From assembly GCA_022184915.1 (NCBI GenBank), contig JAGTJU010000003.1:372001-436000 (forward strand): a stretch of DNA of 64,000 bases. Direction: 5' to 3'. The translations under genes and the position numbers were made by a program. Shown one piece after another: positions 34,906 to 42,857 of this stretch (within the stretch, counting starts at the first letter, position 1; each line of letters opens with the position of its first letter). Origin of the DNA: Myxococcales bacterium (GTDB taxonomy: Bacteria > Myxococcota_A > Polyangia > Fen-1088). The notes beneath the pieces were generated by a model. The model saw nothing but the letters and a program-made list of their open reading frames with translations, was not told the origin of the DNA and ran no database searches.

Positions 34906-37482
34906 CTAGGGCCCGTAGACCGCGTTGTTGTCGTCGTAGTTCGACACATCATACTTCGCATAAACCTTGCACGCGTTGTTGTTTCCACACTGCCCAGGCC
35001 CGGTGCATGTCGTGCTTGCTGCGGAACAGGTGCCCAACTTCCCAGACACGTTGCACTTCGCCGCCTCTGTATAGCTCGACCCCGTGCACATCGGACCCGC
35101 GCAAGAGGCGGTGCTGCAGCAAACACCGTCCACCCTGAAGGTGCTGGAGCACTGGTCACCTGAGGCTGCGGTTTCGCCAAGGCCCTTCTTTGGCTTGCAC
35201 TTGGCGTCCGTGTCGCAGTAGTGGTTGGCAGCGCAATCCGAAGCGGACTGGCACGAGGTCTTGCATACGCCAGAGGCGCACGTGTAGAGGCCGTTGCTGC
35301 AGGGCTGCGGCGCGGGCGTGGCACACGTGCCAGCTCCGTCGCACGTCGATATCGGAGTGACACTGGTACTCAAAGCGCATACCGCAGGTTTGCATTGCGT
35401 GCCCTGCGTGCCGACCGTGCAGCTCCCGTTGGCGTTGCATCGCCCGTTGGTTCCGCAGACGGACGTCGACGACACGTCCTTGCATTTGGCCGCCGGATCG
35501 GGCGTTCCCGCTGCAACCAAAGAACAGGTACCACGTGAACCCTGGAGGTTGCAGGCCTTGCATTGTGCACCTTCGCAGTTCTCGTTGCAGCAAACGCCCT
35601 GAGAGCAAAAGCCGCTCTGGCATTGGTTGGGGTTGGAACAGATGGAGCCGTTCGGCTTTGGCCCACACGAACCGGCGTTGCACGTGTTTGGAGCCTCGCA
35701 GTCGGAATCGTTGGCGCAGGTATCGCCACACTTCGTTCCGTTGCATTTATTGGGCGAGCAAATGAGCTGAGCGGGGGTTTTGCAATCACCCTTTCCGTCA
35801 CAGGTAGATACCGGAGTGGCCTTTCCTGCGGAACACATTGCGGGCGCGCATTGCGTGCCTGAGGCGTAGTTTTGGCAGCCCCCATTACCGTCGCAGAGCC
35901 CGTTTTCGTCGCACGTATTCGCGTCTTTCTTTCGTTCGGTGCAGATCCCCCGGGGATCGGTGCGACCCGCTGGTACCTTGGAACATTTGCCGAGCGACTG
36001 CGATAGATTGCAGGCCTCACAGGCGCCGTCGCAGGCGCGGTCACAACAGACTTTGTCCGCAGAGCACACGTTCGAGCGGCACTCCGAGTTTTGGCTACAG
36101 CCCTGACCGGCCTCCTTGAGACCGCAGCTGCCGTTCACACAGGTGTTGGGCGCCACACAATCGGTATCCGAAGCACACGTGCCGGGACACAAACCACTCG
36201 CGCATTTGAAGAACCCACAGGGAACCTCGGAGCCCTGAATACAAGCGCCGGACCCGTTGCAGGTGGAGGCTGCGATGGCCGAGTTGCCCAGACAAAGTGG
36301 GGCTGCACACGGCGTCCCTGCGGAATACATGGCACAGGCGCCTTTGCCGTCACACACGCCGCTCTCCTTGCAGCTCATGGCGCCTCCGTCCTTGCAGAGC
36401 CCCTTGGGGTCGGGGCGTCCCGCGGACACCGGCACGCATTCGCCAGGCGAACCCACGCTGGAACACGTCACGCAGGACCCATCACAGGCCTGGCCACAGC
36501 AAACGTTGCCCACGCAGAAGTTGGATTCACATTCGGTGGGTGCTGTGCACGCCGCACCGGTCGGCTTCTTTCCACAGGAGCCGTCTTTACAAGTCTGCCC
36601 CGGTGCGCATTGGCTATCGCTGGTGCACTCGCCGAAGCACTGATTGGTGGCGCTGTCGCATGCGAAGGGCGTACAGATCGTGGCCCCACCTGCCACGCAA
36701 ACACCGTCAGAGCATTTCTTGATCCCCGTCACGCTGGCAGAGGTCGGGCTGCAAGCACCCGCCGTGCACACCGTACCATCAGGATAGGATTGGCACTCCC
36801 CTACGCCGTCGCAGGTGCCGTCCAGGCCGCAGGTGCTCACGTCGGACTGCTTGCAGTCTTCGGCCCTCGGGGGGCGTTCGCCGGCTGGAACGGGGCTGCA
36901 GGTGCCCTGCTTGCCTGGAACGTTACAAGCCGTGCATTTGCCTGAACACTCGGTCGCGCAGCAGAATCCATCGATGCAGCGGTTGTTCTGGCACTCAGCG
37001 TTTTGCGTGCACGCATCGCCGGGCGCGAGGGTCCCTACCACGGCAGGTCTGGCGTCCGGCATTTCTGTCCCATCGGTAACCGAAGCGTCGTCGCCGGGCA
37101 TCATGGTCCCGGGTCTTGCCAGATCCACAGACCAGAACAAACAACTTGCCGGCGCTTCGCGCTCGCCCGCAAAGAGCTGAACGCCCGCACCGGTAACGTT
37201 TAACGAGAAGACGTTGCCCGAAGCGTAGTCTTCAACGGCAACTTCCAGGCGCAACGGCCTTCCGCAATCGAGACTCGCGTCGTAGGTGCGCGACTTGCCA
37301 TCGCCCTTGCGGGTGAGGGCGATCCTGACCTGGCCACTTTCCGCGCCCTCCTTGCAAGACAGCTCGAGCAGGAGGGTCCCCGGGTTGCAAGACCCTGCTT
37401 TCGGGGGCACCGTCTTGTCGCCAGCACACCCCAGGCTCAACCCGGCGATCGCAAGACAAAGGCCCGCAACTTTCGCTCTCAT
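34906..37482 (-). CDS. Cys-rich multi-repeat lipoprotein
   Basis: 858 residues, signal peptide with lipobox LSLGC (Cys19). The N-terminal domain (about 30-125: LLLELSCKEG, CGRPLRLEVAVEDY, ASCLFWSVDL) matches that of the paralogue at 30676-33792. It is followed by four full Cys-rich units and a shorter fifth, each beginning GxxCxxxxEC and containing a CC pair. It ends soon after the last unit (YDVSNYDDNNAVYGP) and lacks the propeller domain. Its start overlaps the TPR/PEGA gene stop by one base (TGATG), so it is the second gene of an operon. It is probably exported and anchored to the outer membrane; the partner is unknown. Confidence 0.8.
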   Translation of the reverse strand: MRAKVAGLCLAIAGLSLGCAGDKTVPPKAGSCNPGTLLLELSCKEGAESGQVRIALTRKGDGKSRTYDASLDCGRPLRLEVAVEDYASGNVFSLNVTGAGVQLFAGEREAPASCLFWSVDLARPGTMMPGDDASVTDGTEMPDARPAVVGTLAPGDACTQNAECQNNRCIDGFCCATECSGKCTACNVPGKQGTCSPVPAGERPPRAEDCKQSDVSTCGLDGTCDGVGECQSYPDGTVCTAGACSPTSASVTGIKKCSDGVCVAGGATICTPFACDSATNQCFGECTSDSQCAPGQTCKDGSCGKKPTGAACTAPTECESNFCVGNVCCGQACDGSCVTCSSVGSPGECVPVSAGRPDPKGLCKDGGAMSCKESGVCDGKGACAMYSAGTPCAAPLCLGNSAIAASTCNGSGACIQGSEVPCGFFKCASGLCPGTCASDTDCVAPNTCVNGSCGLKEAGQGCSQNSECRSNVCSADKVCCDRACDGACEACNLSQSLGKCSKVPAGRTDPRGICTERKKDANTCDENGLCDGNGGCQNYASGTQCAPAMCSAGKATPVSTCDGKGDCKTPAQLICSPNKCNGTKCGDTCANDSDCEAPNTCNAGSCGPKPNGSICSNPNQCQSGFCSQGVCCNENCEGAQCKACNLQGSRGTCSLVAAGTPDPAAKCKDVSSTSVCGTNGRCNANGSCTVGTQGTQCKPAVCALSTSVTPISTCDGAGTCATPAPQPCSNGLYTCASGVCKTSCQSASDCAANHYCDTDAKCKPKKGLGETAASGDQCSSTFRVDGVCCSTASCAGPMCTGSSYTEAAKCNVSGKLGTCSAASTTCTGPGQCGNNNACKVYAKYDVSNYDDNNAVYGP

Positions 37483-38303
37483 CAGAAGGTCTCCATTCGG
37501 TCCACCGGAATAGGACCGGTCTTGGTTTCGCCACCACCGGAGAGCACGACCGCTGCCACGATCCCGGCCACGGCCGCAGCGCCGAGCGCGCCCCAGAACC
37601 AGCCCTTCTTGTAGAGCGGCGTATCGCCTTCCTCTCGCTGCGAGCTTGCCGTCAACATGGGGGCCTCTCCGCCTTCCGCTGACATGTCACCGGAGGTCAG
37701 GGGCGGAGGAGCCGCGACTTTCGGTTCCAGGCGAAAGACCGCCTTCTGGTATTGACCGCCCTTGACCTCGAGGCTGCGCACAAGCGTGTCGTGGCCTTCG
37801 GCGCGCACTTCCACATCGACCAGACCTTCGTCGACCGGAACCGGTGTGGCCAGCGGAAGCCGGCCCACGGTCTTCCCCGCAACCACGACTTCGGCGCCCT
37901 GGGGAGAGCCCAGCACCTCGATCCGGCCCACGTGCGACTTCACGGCCTCGATGGACTCCTTGATGATGGCCGCGTTCTTCTTGACCCAGGGGTCCTCCGC
38001 CGAGGTCAACGCTTCGCTCAACTTGAAGTCGGCATCGACCCAGCGGCCGATCGCTTGCAGGCATAGGCCCACCTGCGCGGCGGCGCGGGGCGTGGGGTCG
38101 AGTTCGTAGGCCCGCTGGAACTTCTCGAGTGCGTCAATGTCTCTGCCCGCCCGCCGCAGGCGGAGCCCTTCCTTGATGAGGCTCTCGGCCGGAGCCTCTT
38201 CCCGTGCACCGGCGTGGGTAGGCCACGCGGCGCCCAGGGTGAGGAAAGCCCCAACCACCAAAACCGGCAAGAACCACTTGAGCCGCGTCGCGTCTGCACC
38301 CAT
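37482..38303 (-). CDS. TPR/PEGA-domain protein with C-terminal membrane anchor
   Basis: 273 residues from ATG 38303. An N-terminal signal or anchor (WFLPVLVVGAFLTLGAAW) precedes a TPR-like helical region (about 35-115, LIKEGLRLRRAGRDIDALEKF). A PEGA domain follows (about 125-190, GRIEVLGSPQGAEVVVAGK), then a linker and a second membrane segment (GWFWGALGAAAVAGIVAAVVL) close to the C-terminus. PEGA proteins are common in Myxococcota surface systems. It is translationally coupled to the Cys-rich lipoprotein. A GTG at 38315 is a possible alternative start. Confidence 0.82.
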   Translation of the reverse strand: MGADATRLKWFLPVLVVGAFLTLGAAWPTHAGAREEAPAESLIKEGLRLRRAGRDIDALEKFQRAYELDPTPRAAAQVGLCLQAIGRWVDADFKLSEALTSAEDPWVKKNAAIIKESIEAVKSHVGRIEVLGSPQGAEVVVAGKTVGRLPLATPVPVDEGLVDVEVRAEGHDTLVRSLEVKGGQYQKAVFRLEPKVAAPPPLTSGDMSAEGGEAPMLTASSQREEGDTPLYKKGWFWGALGAAAVAGIVAAVVLSGGGETKTGPIPVDRMETF

Positions 38304-38582
38304 GGTGGGTCGCACGCTAGCTTACACATGGCGCGATTTCAATGGACATGCGGAAGGCGGGGTTCGTGTGGTCCGTCGTCGAAGACAGGCTCGGTCCCAC
38401 GCCACCGTGCGCAAAAAAACCGGCGCCGGGAGCCACGCTCACCGGCGCCGGGCCGCATCTGACTGGTTCGGAAGCGCTGCGCAGTGCAGCGCCTAGAATG
38501 GGGGCGGAGGCGAGTCGCGCCGCCTGACCGGTTACGCCCTAGTGCTCGCGGGCGGGGGAATTCGAGACAGGAGTGAGAGTCG
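38304..38582. other. Non-coding stretch with a terminator and a hairpin
   Basis: Between the PEGA gene start and the 28-codon gene. It holds the minus-strand terminator at 38413-38455, a perfect hairpin GCGCTGC-GCAGT-GCAGCGC at 38474-38492, and, between 38304 and 38412, presumably the promoter of the PEGA/Cys-rich operon. No coding sequence was seen. Confidence 0.55.
38413..38455 (-). terminator. Strong intrinsic terminator, minus strand
   Basis: Minus-strand reading gives CCGGCGCCGGTGAGC, a GTG loop, then GCTCCCGGCGCCGG and seven T residues (A-run at 38413-38419 on the plus strand). The arms are two copies of the palindrome CCGGCGCCGG plus a GAGC/GCTC extension. It would end a transcript coming from the 28-codon gene before the PEGA operon. 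Confidence 0.85.
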
Positions 38583-38669
38583 CTACAGCCGGATGGACGT
38601 CCGAAGTCCATACCGGGCGAAGGGGCGGGGAGTTACCTGTGCGTTCACGTTGAGCTTGCGTTTACCCAT
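38583..38669 (-). CDS. 28-residue basic peptide gene candidate
   Basis: A very good ribosome-binding site, AAAGGAGG (38687-38680), lies 10 nt before the ATG at 38669. The 28-codon frame begins MGKRKLNVNAQVTPRPFA and ends in TSIRL. It has seven basic and no acidic residues and no Cys, so it is strongly cationic. The gene sits alone between two intrinsic terminators on its own strand (38834-38800 upstream, 38455-38413 downstream), which argues for an independent short transcript of roughly 300-400 nt. A structured RNA with an incidental frame is the alternative. I do not recognise the family. Confidence 0.5.
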   Translation of the reverse strand: MGKRKLNVNAQVTPRPFARYGLRTSIRL

Positions 38670-38860
38670 GTGTTGCGTTCCTCCTTTGTGCGCCAGTCGG
38701 TTGCGGCTCTATTCTTCAAAGGTAACCGAGGCCTTCGGGCGAGACCAGGTCAGGCAATCGCCCGCGCGACAATTTACGGACGCGAAACGCGCCGGACGCA
38801 AAACGGGGTGCGCGACCGTAAGGCCGGCACCCCGCAATGACGATGATGGAAACTGCGCCT
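38670..38860. promoter_or_regulatory. Upstream region of the 28-codon gene
   Basis: 191 bp between the small haem-protein gene and the 28-codon gene. It contains the haem-protein terminator (38800-38834) and the Shine-Dalgarno site at 38680-38687, and so must contain any promoter of the small gene between them. I could not pick convincing -35/-10 boxes. Confidence 0.4.
38800..38834 (-). terminator. Intrinsic terminator after the small haem-protein gene
   Basis: Minus-strand reading: CGGGGTGC stem, 15-nt loop, GCACCCCG, then TTTTG. It lies 27 bp past the stop codon of the haem-protein gene, separating it from the 28-codon gene. Confidence 0.75.
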
Positions 38861-39160
38861 TTACTCGGCCAGCTTGAGCATCTCCTCGAACTTCTTTTTG
38901 GCGTCGTCCGTCAGGGTCCACTTGGTCTCGTCCTTGTGGCAGGTGTCACAATCGACCTTCATGCCCTTCTTTTTGGCAGTCTTCGTCATGGTCTTCATGA
39001 CGGTCTTGGCGCGCTTGATGCCGCCCTCTTTGCAGGCTTTGCCCACCTCGGTCTTTTCGTCCTTGGCGATGGTGCAGTCGTTGTCGCCCGCAAAGGCCGG
39101 AGCGGACAGAGCAAAGGCCAGGGTGCTTGCCAACAGGGCGCCGAGTGACTTCTTCAACAT
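38861..39160 (-). CDS. Small exported single-haem c-type protein
   Basis: 99 residues from ATG 39160 (MLKKSLGALLASTLAFALSAPAFA), a clear Sec signal peptide cleaved near residue 24. The mature part is Lys-rich, with Cys residues at DNDCTIAK and GKACKEGG and one CDTCH haem c attachment motif near the C-terminus. A further His/Met ligand for the haem is not obvious, though several Met are present (VMKTMTKTAKKKGMKVDC). It is probably a periplasmic electron carrier or redox sensor. A GGAGG-like site precedes the ATG. It is monocistronic, with its own terminator. Confidence 0.75.
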   Translation of the reverse strand: MLKKSLGALLASTLAFALSAPAFAGDNDCTIAKDEKTEVGKACKEGGIKRAKTVMKTMTKTAKKKGMKVDCDTCHKDETKWTLTDDAKKKFEEMLKLAE

Positions 39161-39543
39161 TAGGAGATCCTCCCGAAAAGCTTGGAATGGGGATGTGAGA
39201 GTTCGACTGAAGGGCCTGGGTGGGGGCTTACCAATCCGGCAGGGCTGTTTAGTAGGTTTATCCGAGACAGCCCCCGAAAGCCAACCTCCGCCACAAGCCC
39301 CCCCTGGATACTCGATAGACGGTGCGCCAACAAGTTCCATTCATCGCACATGTGCGAGGAACGATAGAGGAAACCTTCGGCCCGCACGTCCCTCGTAAAC
39401 AGGCTTCAGCGGTGAGCGCCCGCCCGATCGGGTAGGGGCCTAGTCCGCACTTGGCGGGCGCGACAGCGCAATGCGCCAGTCGCCCGACTTCCCCACGCCT
39501 TCGGTCGCCTCGCCTCGTCGAATCGGCTAGTCTGCCGCCCGCC
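39161..39543. promoter_or_regulatory. Divergent intergenic region between haem-protein gene and argH
   Basis: 383 bp with no convincing gene. It contains the inverted repeat GGGCTGT-N18-ACAGCCC at 39242-39273 and, on the minus strand, a weak TTGTTG-17-TATCCA box pair near 39309-39336 that could start the haem-protein transcript. The argH promoter must also lie here, but I could not place it. Confidence 0.4.
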
Positions 39544-40968
39544 ATGAAACACACACCACCCGAGACGAAGGCCGCAGGAGGCCGGGGCGCCCGGTTCTCG
39601 CAGGCCATGGATCCGGCGGCAGCCGCTTTGAACGCCAGCATCGACTTCGATCGGCGCCTCCTGCGCGACGACGTCCGGGGCAGCCAGGCGCACGCCCGCA
39701 TGCTGGCGCAGGTGGGGCTCATTTCGGAAGACGACGCGTCGACCATCGCCCGGGGCCTCGAAGAGGCGGCCCAGGAGATCGCAGACGGCTTGGTGGCGCT
39801 GGACCCGGCGCTCGAGGACATCCACATGAACCTCGAACACCGCTTGACCCAGCTCGTGGGGGAGCCCGGCCGGCGCCTTCACACGGCCCGCAGCCGCAAC
39901 GACCAGGTGTCGACGGACCTCAAGCTCTACACGTTGCGGTCCATCGCCGCCCTGGTGGCAGATCTGGATCGCACCCGCCTGGCCTTGGTGCGTAAGGCGC
40001 GCACCCACGCGGCCGACCTCATGCCCGGTTACACCCATCTCCAAAGAGCCCAGGCCGTGACCCTGGGCCACCACCTCATGGCCTATGCGGAAATGTTGCG
40101 CCGCGATCGGGGTCGCTTGCTCGACGCCGCCCGCCGCGCGGCCGAGTGCCCCCTGGGGGCGGGCGCCTTGGCGGGCTCGAGCCTGCCGGTGGACCGCAAC
40201 GCAACGGCGCACAGCCTGGGCTTCGAGGCCGGGCCCACCCACAACAGCCTCGACACCGTATCGGACAGAGACTTCGCGGCCGAGGTGGCGTTTTCGTGCG
40301 CGCTCATGCTCGTGCACTTCTCCCGTCTTGGTGAGGAGCTGGTGCTGTGGTCCACGACGGAGTTCGGGTTCGTGCAGCTGGGCGAAGGGCACTGCTCCGG
40401 AAGTTCGCTCATGCCGCAGAAGCGAAACCCCGATATCGCGGAGCTTCTGCGCGCCAAACCGGCACGGGTGATAGGCGACGTGGTGGCGTTGCTGACCATC
40501 TCGAAGGGCATCACGCTGGCCTACAACAAAGACCTGCAGGAGGCGCAAGAGCCCCTTTACGACGCGATCGAAACGGCCCAGCTGGTGCTGGCCGTGGCGC
40601 CGCGGCTGATCGCGGATCTGACATTCAATACGGCCCGCATGCACGAGGCCGCACAAGATCCTGCGCTGGGTGCCACCGACCTGGCAGAGTTTTTGGTCCG
40701 CGAAGCGCACGTTCCCTTTCGGCGCGCCCATGAAATCGTGGGGGCGTTCGTGCGCCATGCCGAGAGCCGGGGCGTGCCCCTGCGCGACGTTCCAGAGGCC
40801 GAGCTTTCTGAGATCGCCCCGGAGCTTACTCCCGCCGCCCTCGGGGCCCTGGCGCCCGCACAAGCGGTGGCCGCCCGTACACTGACGGGTGGCCCCGCCC
40901 CAAGCCGCGTTCTGGCCGAGGTGGAGAGACTCGAGCAAGAGCTCGTGGCTCTCGGTTACGAGATCTGA
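39544..40968 (+). CDS. argH: Argininosuccinate lyase
   Basis: Last step of arginine synthesis: splits argininosuccinate into arginine and fumarate. The 474-residue protein of the fumarase/aspartase superfamily has TARSRNDQ (114-121), the catalytic His in THLQRAQ (164-170), and the flexible loop signature GSSLMPQKRNP (286-296). ATG 39544 was chosen; in-frame codons before it do not resemble ArgH. No other arg genes are nearby, so it is a lone gene here. Confidence 0.96.
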   Translation: MKHTPPETKAAGGRGARFSQAMDPAAAALNASIDFDRRLLRDDVRGSQAHARMLAQVGLISEDDASTIARGLEEAAQEIADGLVALDPALEDIHMNLEHRLTQLVGEPGRRLHTARSRNDQVSTDLKLYTLRSIAALVADLDRTRLALVRKARTHAADLMPGYTHLQRAQAVTLGHHLMAYAEMLRRDRGRLLDAARRAAECPLGAGALAGSSLPVDRNATAHSLGFEAGPTHNSLDTVSDRDFAAEVAFSCALMLVHFSRLGEELVLWSTTEFGFVQLGEGHCSGSSLMPQKRNPDIAELLRAKPARVIGDVVALLTISKGITLAYNKDLQEAQEPLYDAIETAQLVLAVAPRLIADLTFNTARMHEAAQDPALGATDLAEFLVREAHVPFRRAHEIVGAFVRHAESRGVPLRDVPEAELSEIAPELTPAALGALAPAQAVAARTLTGGPAPSRVLAEVERLEQELVALGYEI

Positions 40969-40998
40969 TTACCCCCTTCGACGACGGAGCCCATTGTC

Positions 40999-41643
40999 AT
41001 GACGACTGGAACCGAGCTTTCACCCGACGTTGCTGCCCTGCCCGCGAAGCGGCCGCCCCTGCACCGACGCCTCTACAACTGGGTGCTGGCCTGGGCGGAC
41101 TCGAAACACGCTGGGTGGGCGCTCTTCTTGATCGCGTTCGCCGAATCGAGTTTTTTTCCGGTGCCGCCCGACGTGCTTCTGATCGCGCTGGTCTTGGGAA
41201 GTCACCGCGAGGCGTGGCGTTTTGCGGGCATCTGCCTCGCCGGCTCCGTGCTGGGCGGCGTGGCTGGGTACGGCATCGGCATGGGTTTTTGGGAAGCGAC
41301 GCAGGCTTACTTCTTCAAGATCCCGGGGCTGACGCCCGCTGCCTTCGACAAGATGGCCGAGCGCTACGAATCCTGGGGTATCGCCATCGTCTTTCTGGCG
41401 GCGTTTACGCCCATTCCCTACAAGCTCATCACGATCTCGGCGGGTGTCTTCAAGGTCAGCTTCTTGCCGTTTTTGGCGGGCTCGGTCGTGGGTCGGGGCG
41501 GGCGGTTTTTCCTGGTGGCTGGTTTGCTCTACTTCTACGGGCCTCGCATTCGGCCGTACATCGACAAGCACTTCGAGAAGCTCGCGCTGCTGTTCGGCGC
41601 GCTGATGGTCGGGGGCTTCGTGGCGCTCAAGTATCTGCGCTAA
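40999..41643 (+). CDS. YqaA/DedA-like (VTT domain) membrane protein
   Basis: 214 residues, about five membrane segments. FAESSFFPVPPDVLLIALVLG and the following GSVLGGVAGYGIG correspond to the VTT/SNARE-associated core; FLAAFTPIPYKLITISAGV is the F.P.P.K re-entrant motif. The family is implicated in lipid scrambling or undecaprenyl-phosphate recycling, but this member's substrate is unknown. It lies 30 bp after argH and overlaps the convergent aminotransferase pseudogene by 17 bp. Confidence 0.82.
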   Translation: MTTGTELSPDVAALPAKRPPLHRRLYNWVLAWADSKHAGWALFLIAFAESSFFPVPPDVLLIALVLGSHREAWRFAGICLAGSVLGGVAGYGIGMGFWEATQAYFFKIPGLTPAAFDKMAERYESWGIAIVFLAAFTPIPYKLITISAGVFKVSFLPFLAGSVVGRGGRFFLVAGLLYFYGPRIRPYIDKHFEKLALLFGALMVGGFVALKYLR

Positions 41644-42756
41644 GCGGCAAGCAGCGGGCAAACGACACGACCGCATCGATGACTTGCCCGACCTCTGCCA
41701 CCGTCATCTCAGGAAACATTGGCAAGGAGAGCACTTCTGATGCCGCGGCTTCCGCATGCGGCAAGCGGGTGCCCGGCGGCACGAGGTGGGAGAAGGCAGG
41801 CTGCTGGTGCAGCGGGCGCGGGTAGTGAATGGCATGGGGAACACCCCGCACCGCCAGGTGCTTGGCCAGAGCTTCCCGCTGCGGGCTGCGGATCGTGTAC
41901 TGCTGGTAGACATGATGAAGCCGCGGGGGCGCGTAGGGCGTAGCAATGCCCAGCGGCCTGAAGGCTTCGTCATAGGCCGCGGCCACACGACGGCGCCCCT
42001 CATTGAAGGCATCGAGGTGGGGAAGCTTGGCTCGCAAGACTGCCGCCTGGACGAGTATCGAGCCGGCTGTTCACGCCGACGGTCTCGTGAAGGTATCGTG
42101 TGTGCGACCCATGGTTCGCGATCAGCCGACACTTTTGTGCAAGGACGTCGTCGTTCGTGGCCAAGGCGCCGCCATCTCCGAAGCACCCAAGATTCTTTGG
42201 CCGGAAAGAAACTGAAGCACCCAAGGTCACCAAGCGTTCCTGCCAGGCGCCCTCCGTACCGTGCCCCCATGGCCTGCGCTGTGTCTTCGATGACGGGCAG
42301 CCGATGGTGCGCAGCCAGCGCCAGGACGGGATCCATGTCGGCCATCAGGCCGTAAAGGTGCACGGGAACGAGCGCCCGCGTTTTGGGCGTCATGCGCGCT
42401 TCGACCTGCCCCACGTCCAGGTTGTAGGTGCGGGGATCGATGTCGACGTAAACGGGACGTGCGCCCAGGAGCACCAGGGCCTCCACGGTCGCAACGAAGG
42501 TGAACGGTGTCGTGATGACCTCGTCGCCCGCTGAAATCCCGAGAGCCATGTACGCGATCTGCAGGGCGTCCGTACCCGAGGCACAACTTACGACGTGACG
42601 AACGCCGAGGTAGGCGGCCATCTCGTGCTCGAACGCCGCCACATCCTCGCCGCGAATGAACGCCGCGTTTGAAAGTACGGACGTGAGCGCGGCGTCGATC
42701 TGAGGTTTGAGGCTCACATACTGGCGATGTAGGTCCACCATCTTGAGCGCGGTCAT
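41627..42756 (-). pseudogene. DegT/DnrJ/EryC1 sugar aminotransferase with two frameshifts (WbpE-like)
   Basis: PLP aminotransferase of nucleotide-sugar pathways, split over three frames. Frame one (42756 to about 42196) runs from MTALKMVDLHRQY through SGTDALQIAY to CFSFFPAK, ending at the PLP-binding Lys. An extra base at about 42195 shifts reading; deleting it restores [17 protein letters not shown] second extra base at about 42053 shifts again; deleting it restores [20 protein letters not shown] and the rest of the family C-terminus, down to the stop at 41627. Both events are one-base insertions on the coding strand and neither is in a long homopolymer. It is either a recent pseudogene or two sequence errors. 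Its likely pathway partners are at 59758-61439. Confidence 0.85.
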
Positions 42757-42857
42757 CGTCTCTCATTTGTATCACGAGCGGCCTTGCCCGGCCCGGGGCT
42801 GACCGAGGCGCGGCTCCTGCGCACGTGCGACAAAAAACGAGAACGAGCGACAGCACC

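Noticed and set aside
30676-37482. Metallothionein or EGF-type interpretation of the Cys-rich repeats
   Set aside because: Spacing (regular CC pairs, about 145-residue units, lipobox) fits disulfide-rich EB/Dickkopf-like modules better; no CxC clusters as in metallothioneins.
38413-38492. CRISPR-like repeat pair (two CCGGCGCCGG palindromes)
   Set aside because: Only two short copies separated by 12 nt and followed by a T-run; a terminator stem explains them.
38583-38669. RiPP precursor interpretation of the 28-residue peptide
   Set aside because: No Cys/Ser/Thr-rich core, no leader cleavage motif and no modification enzyme nearby.
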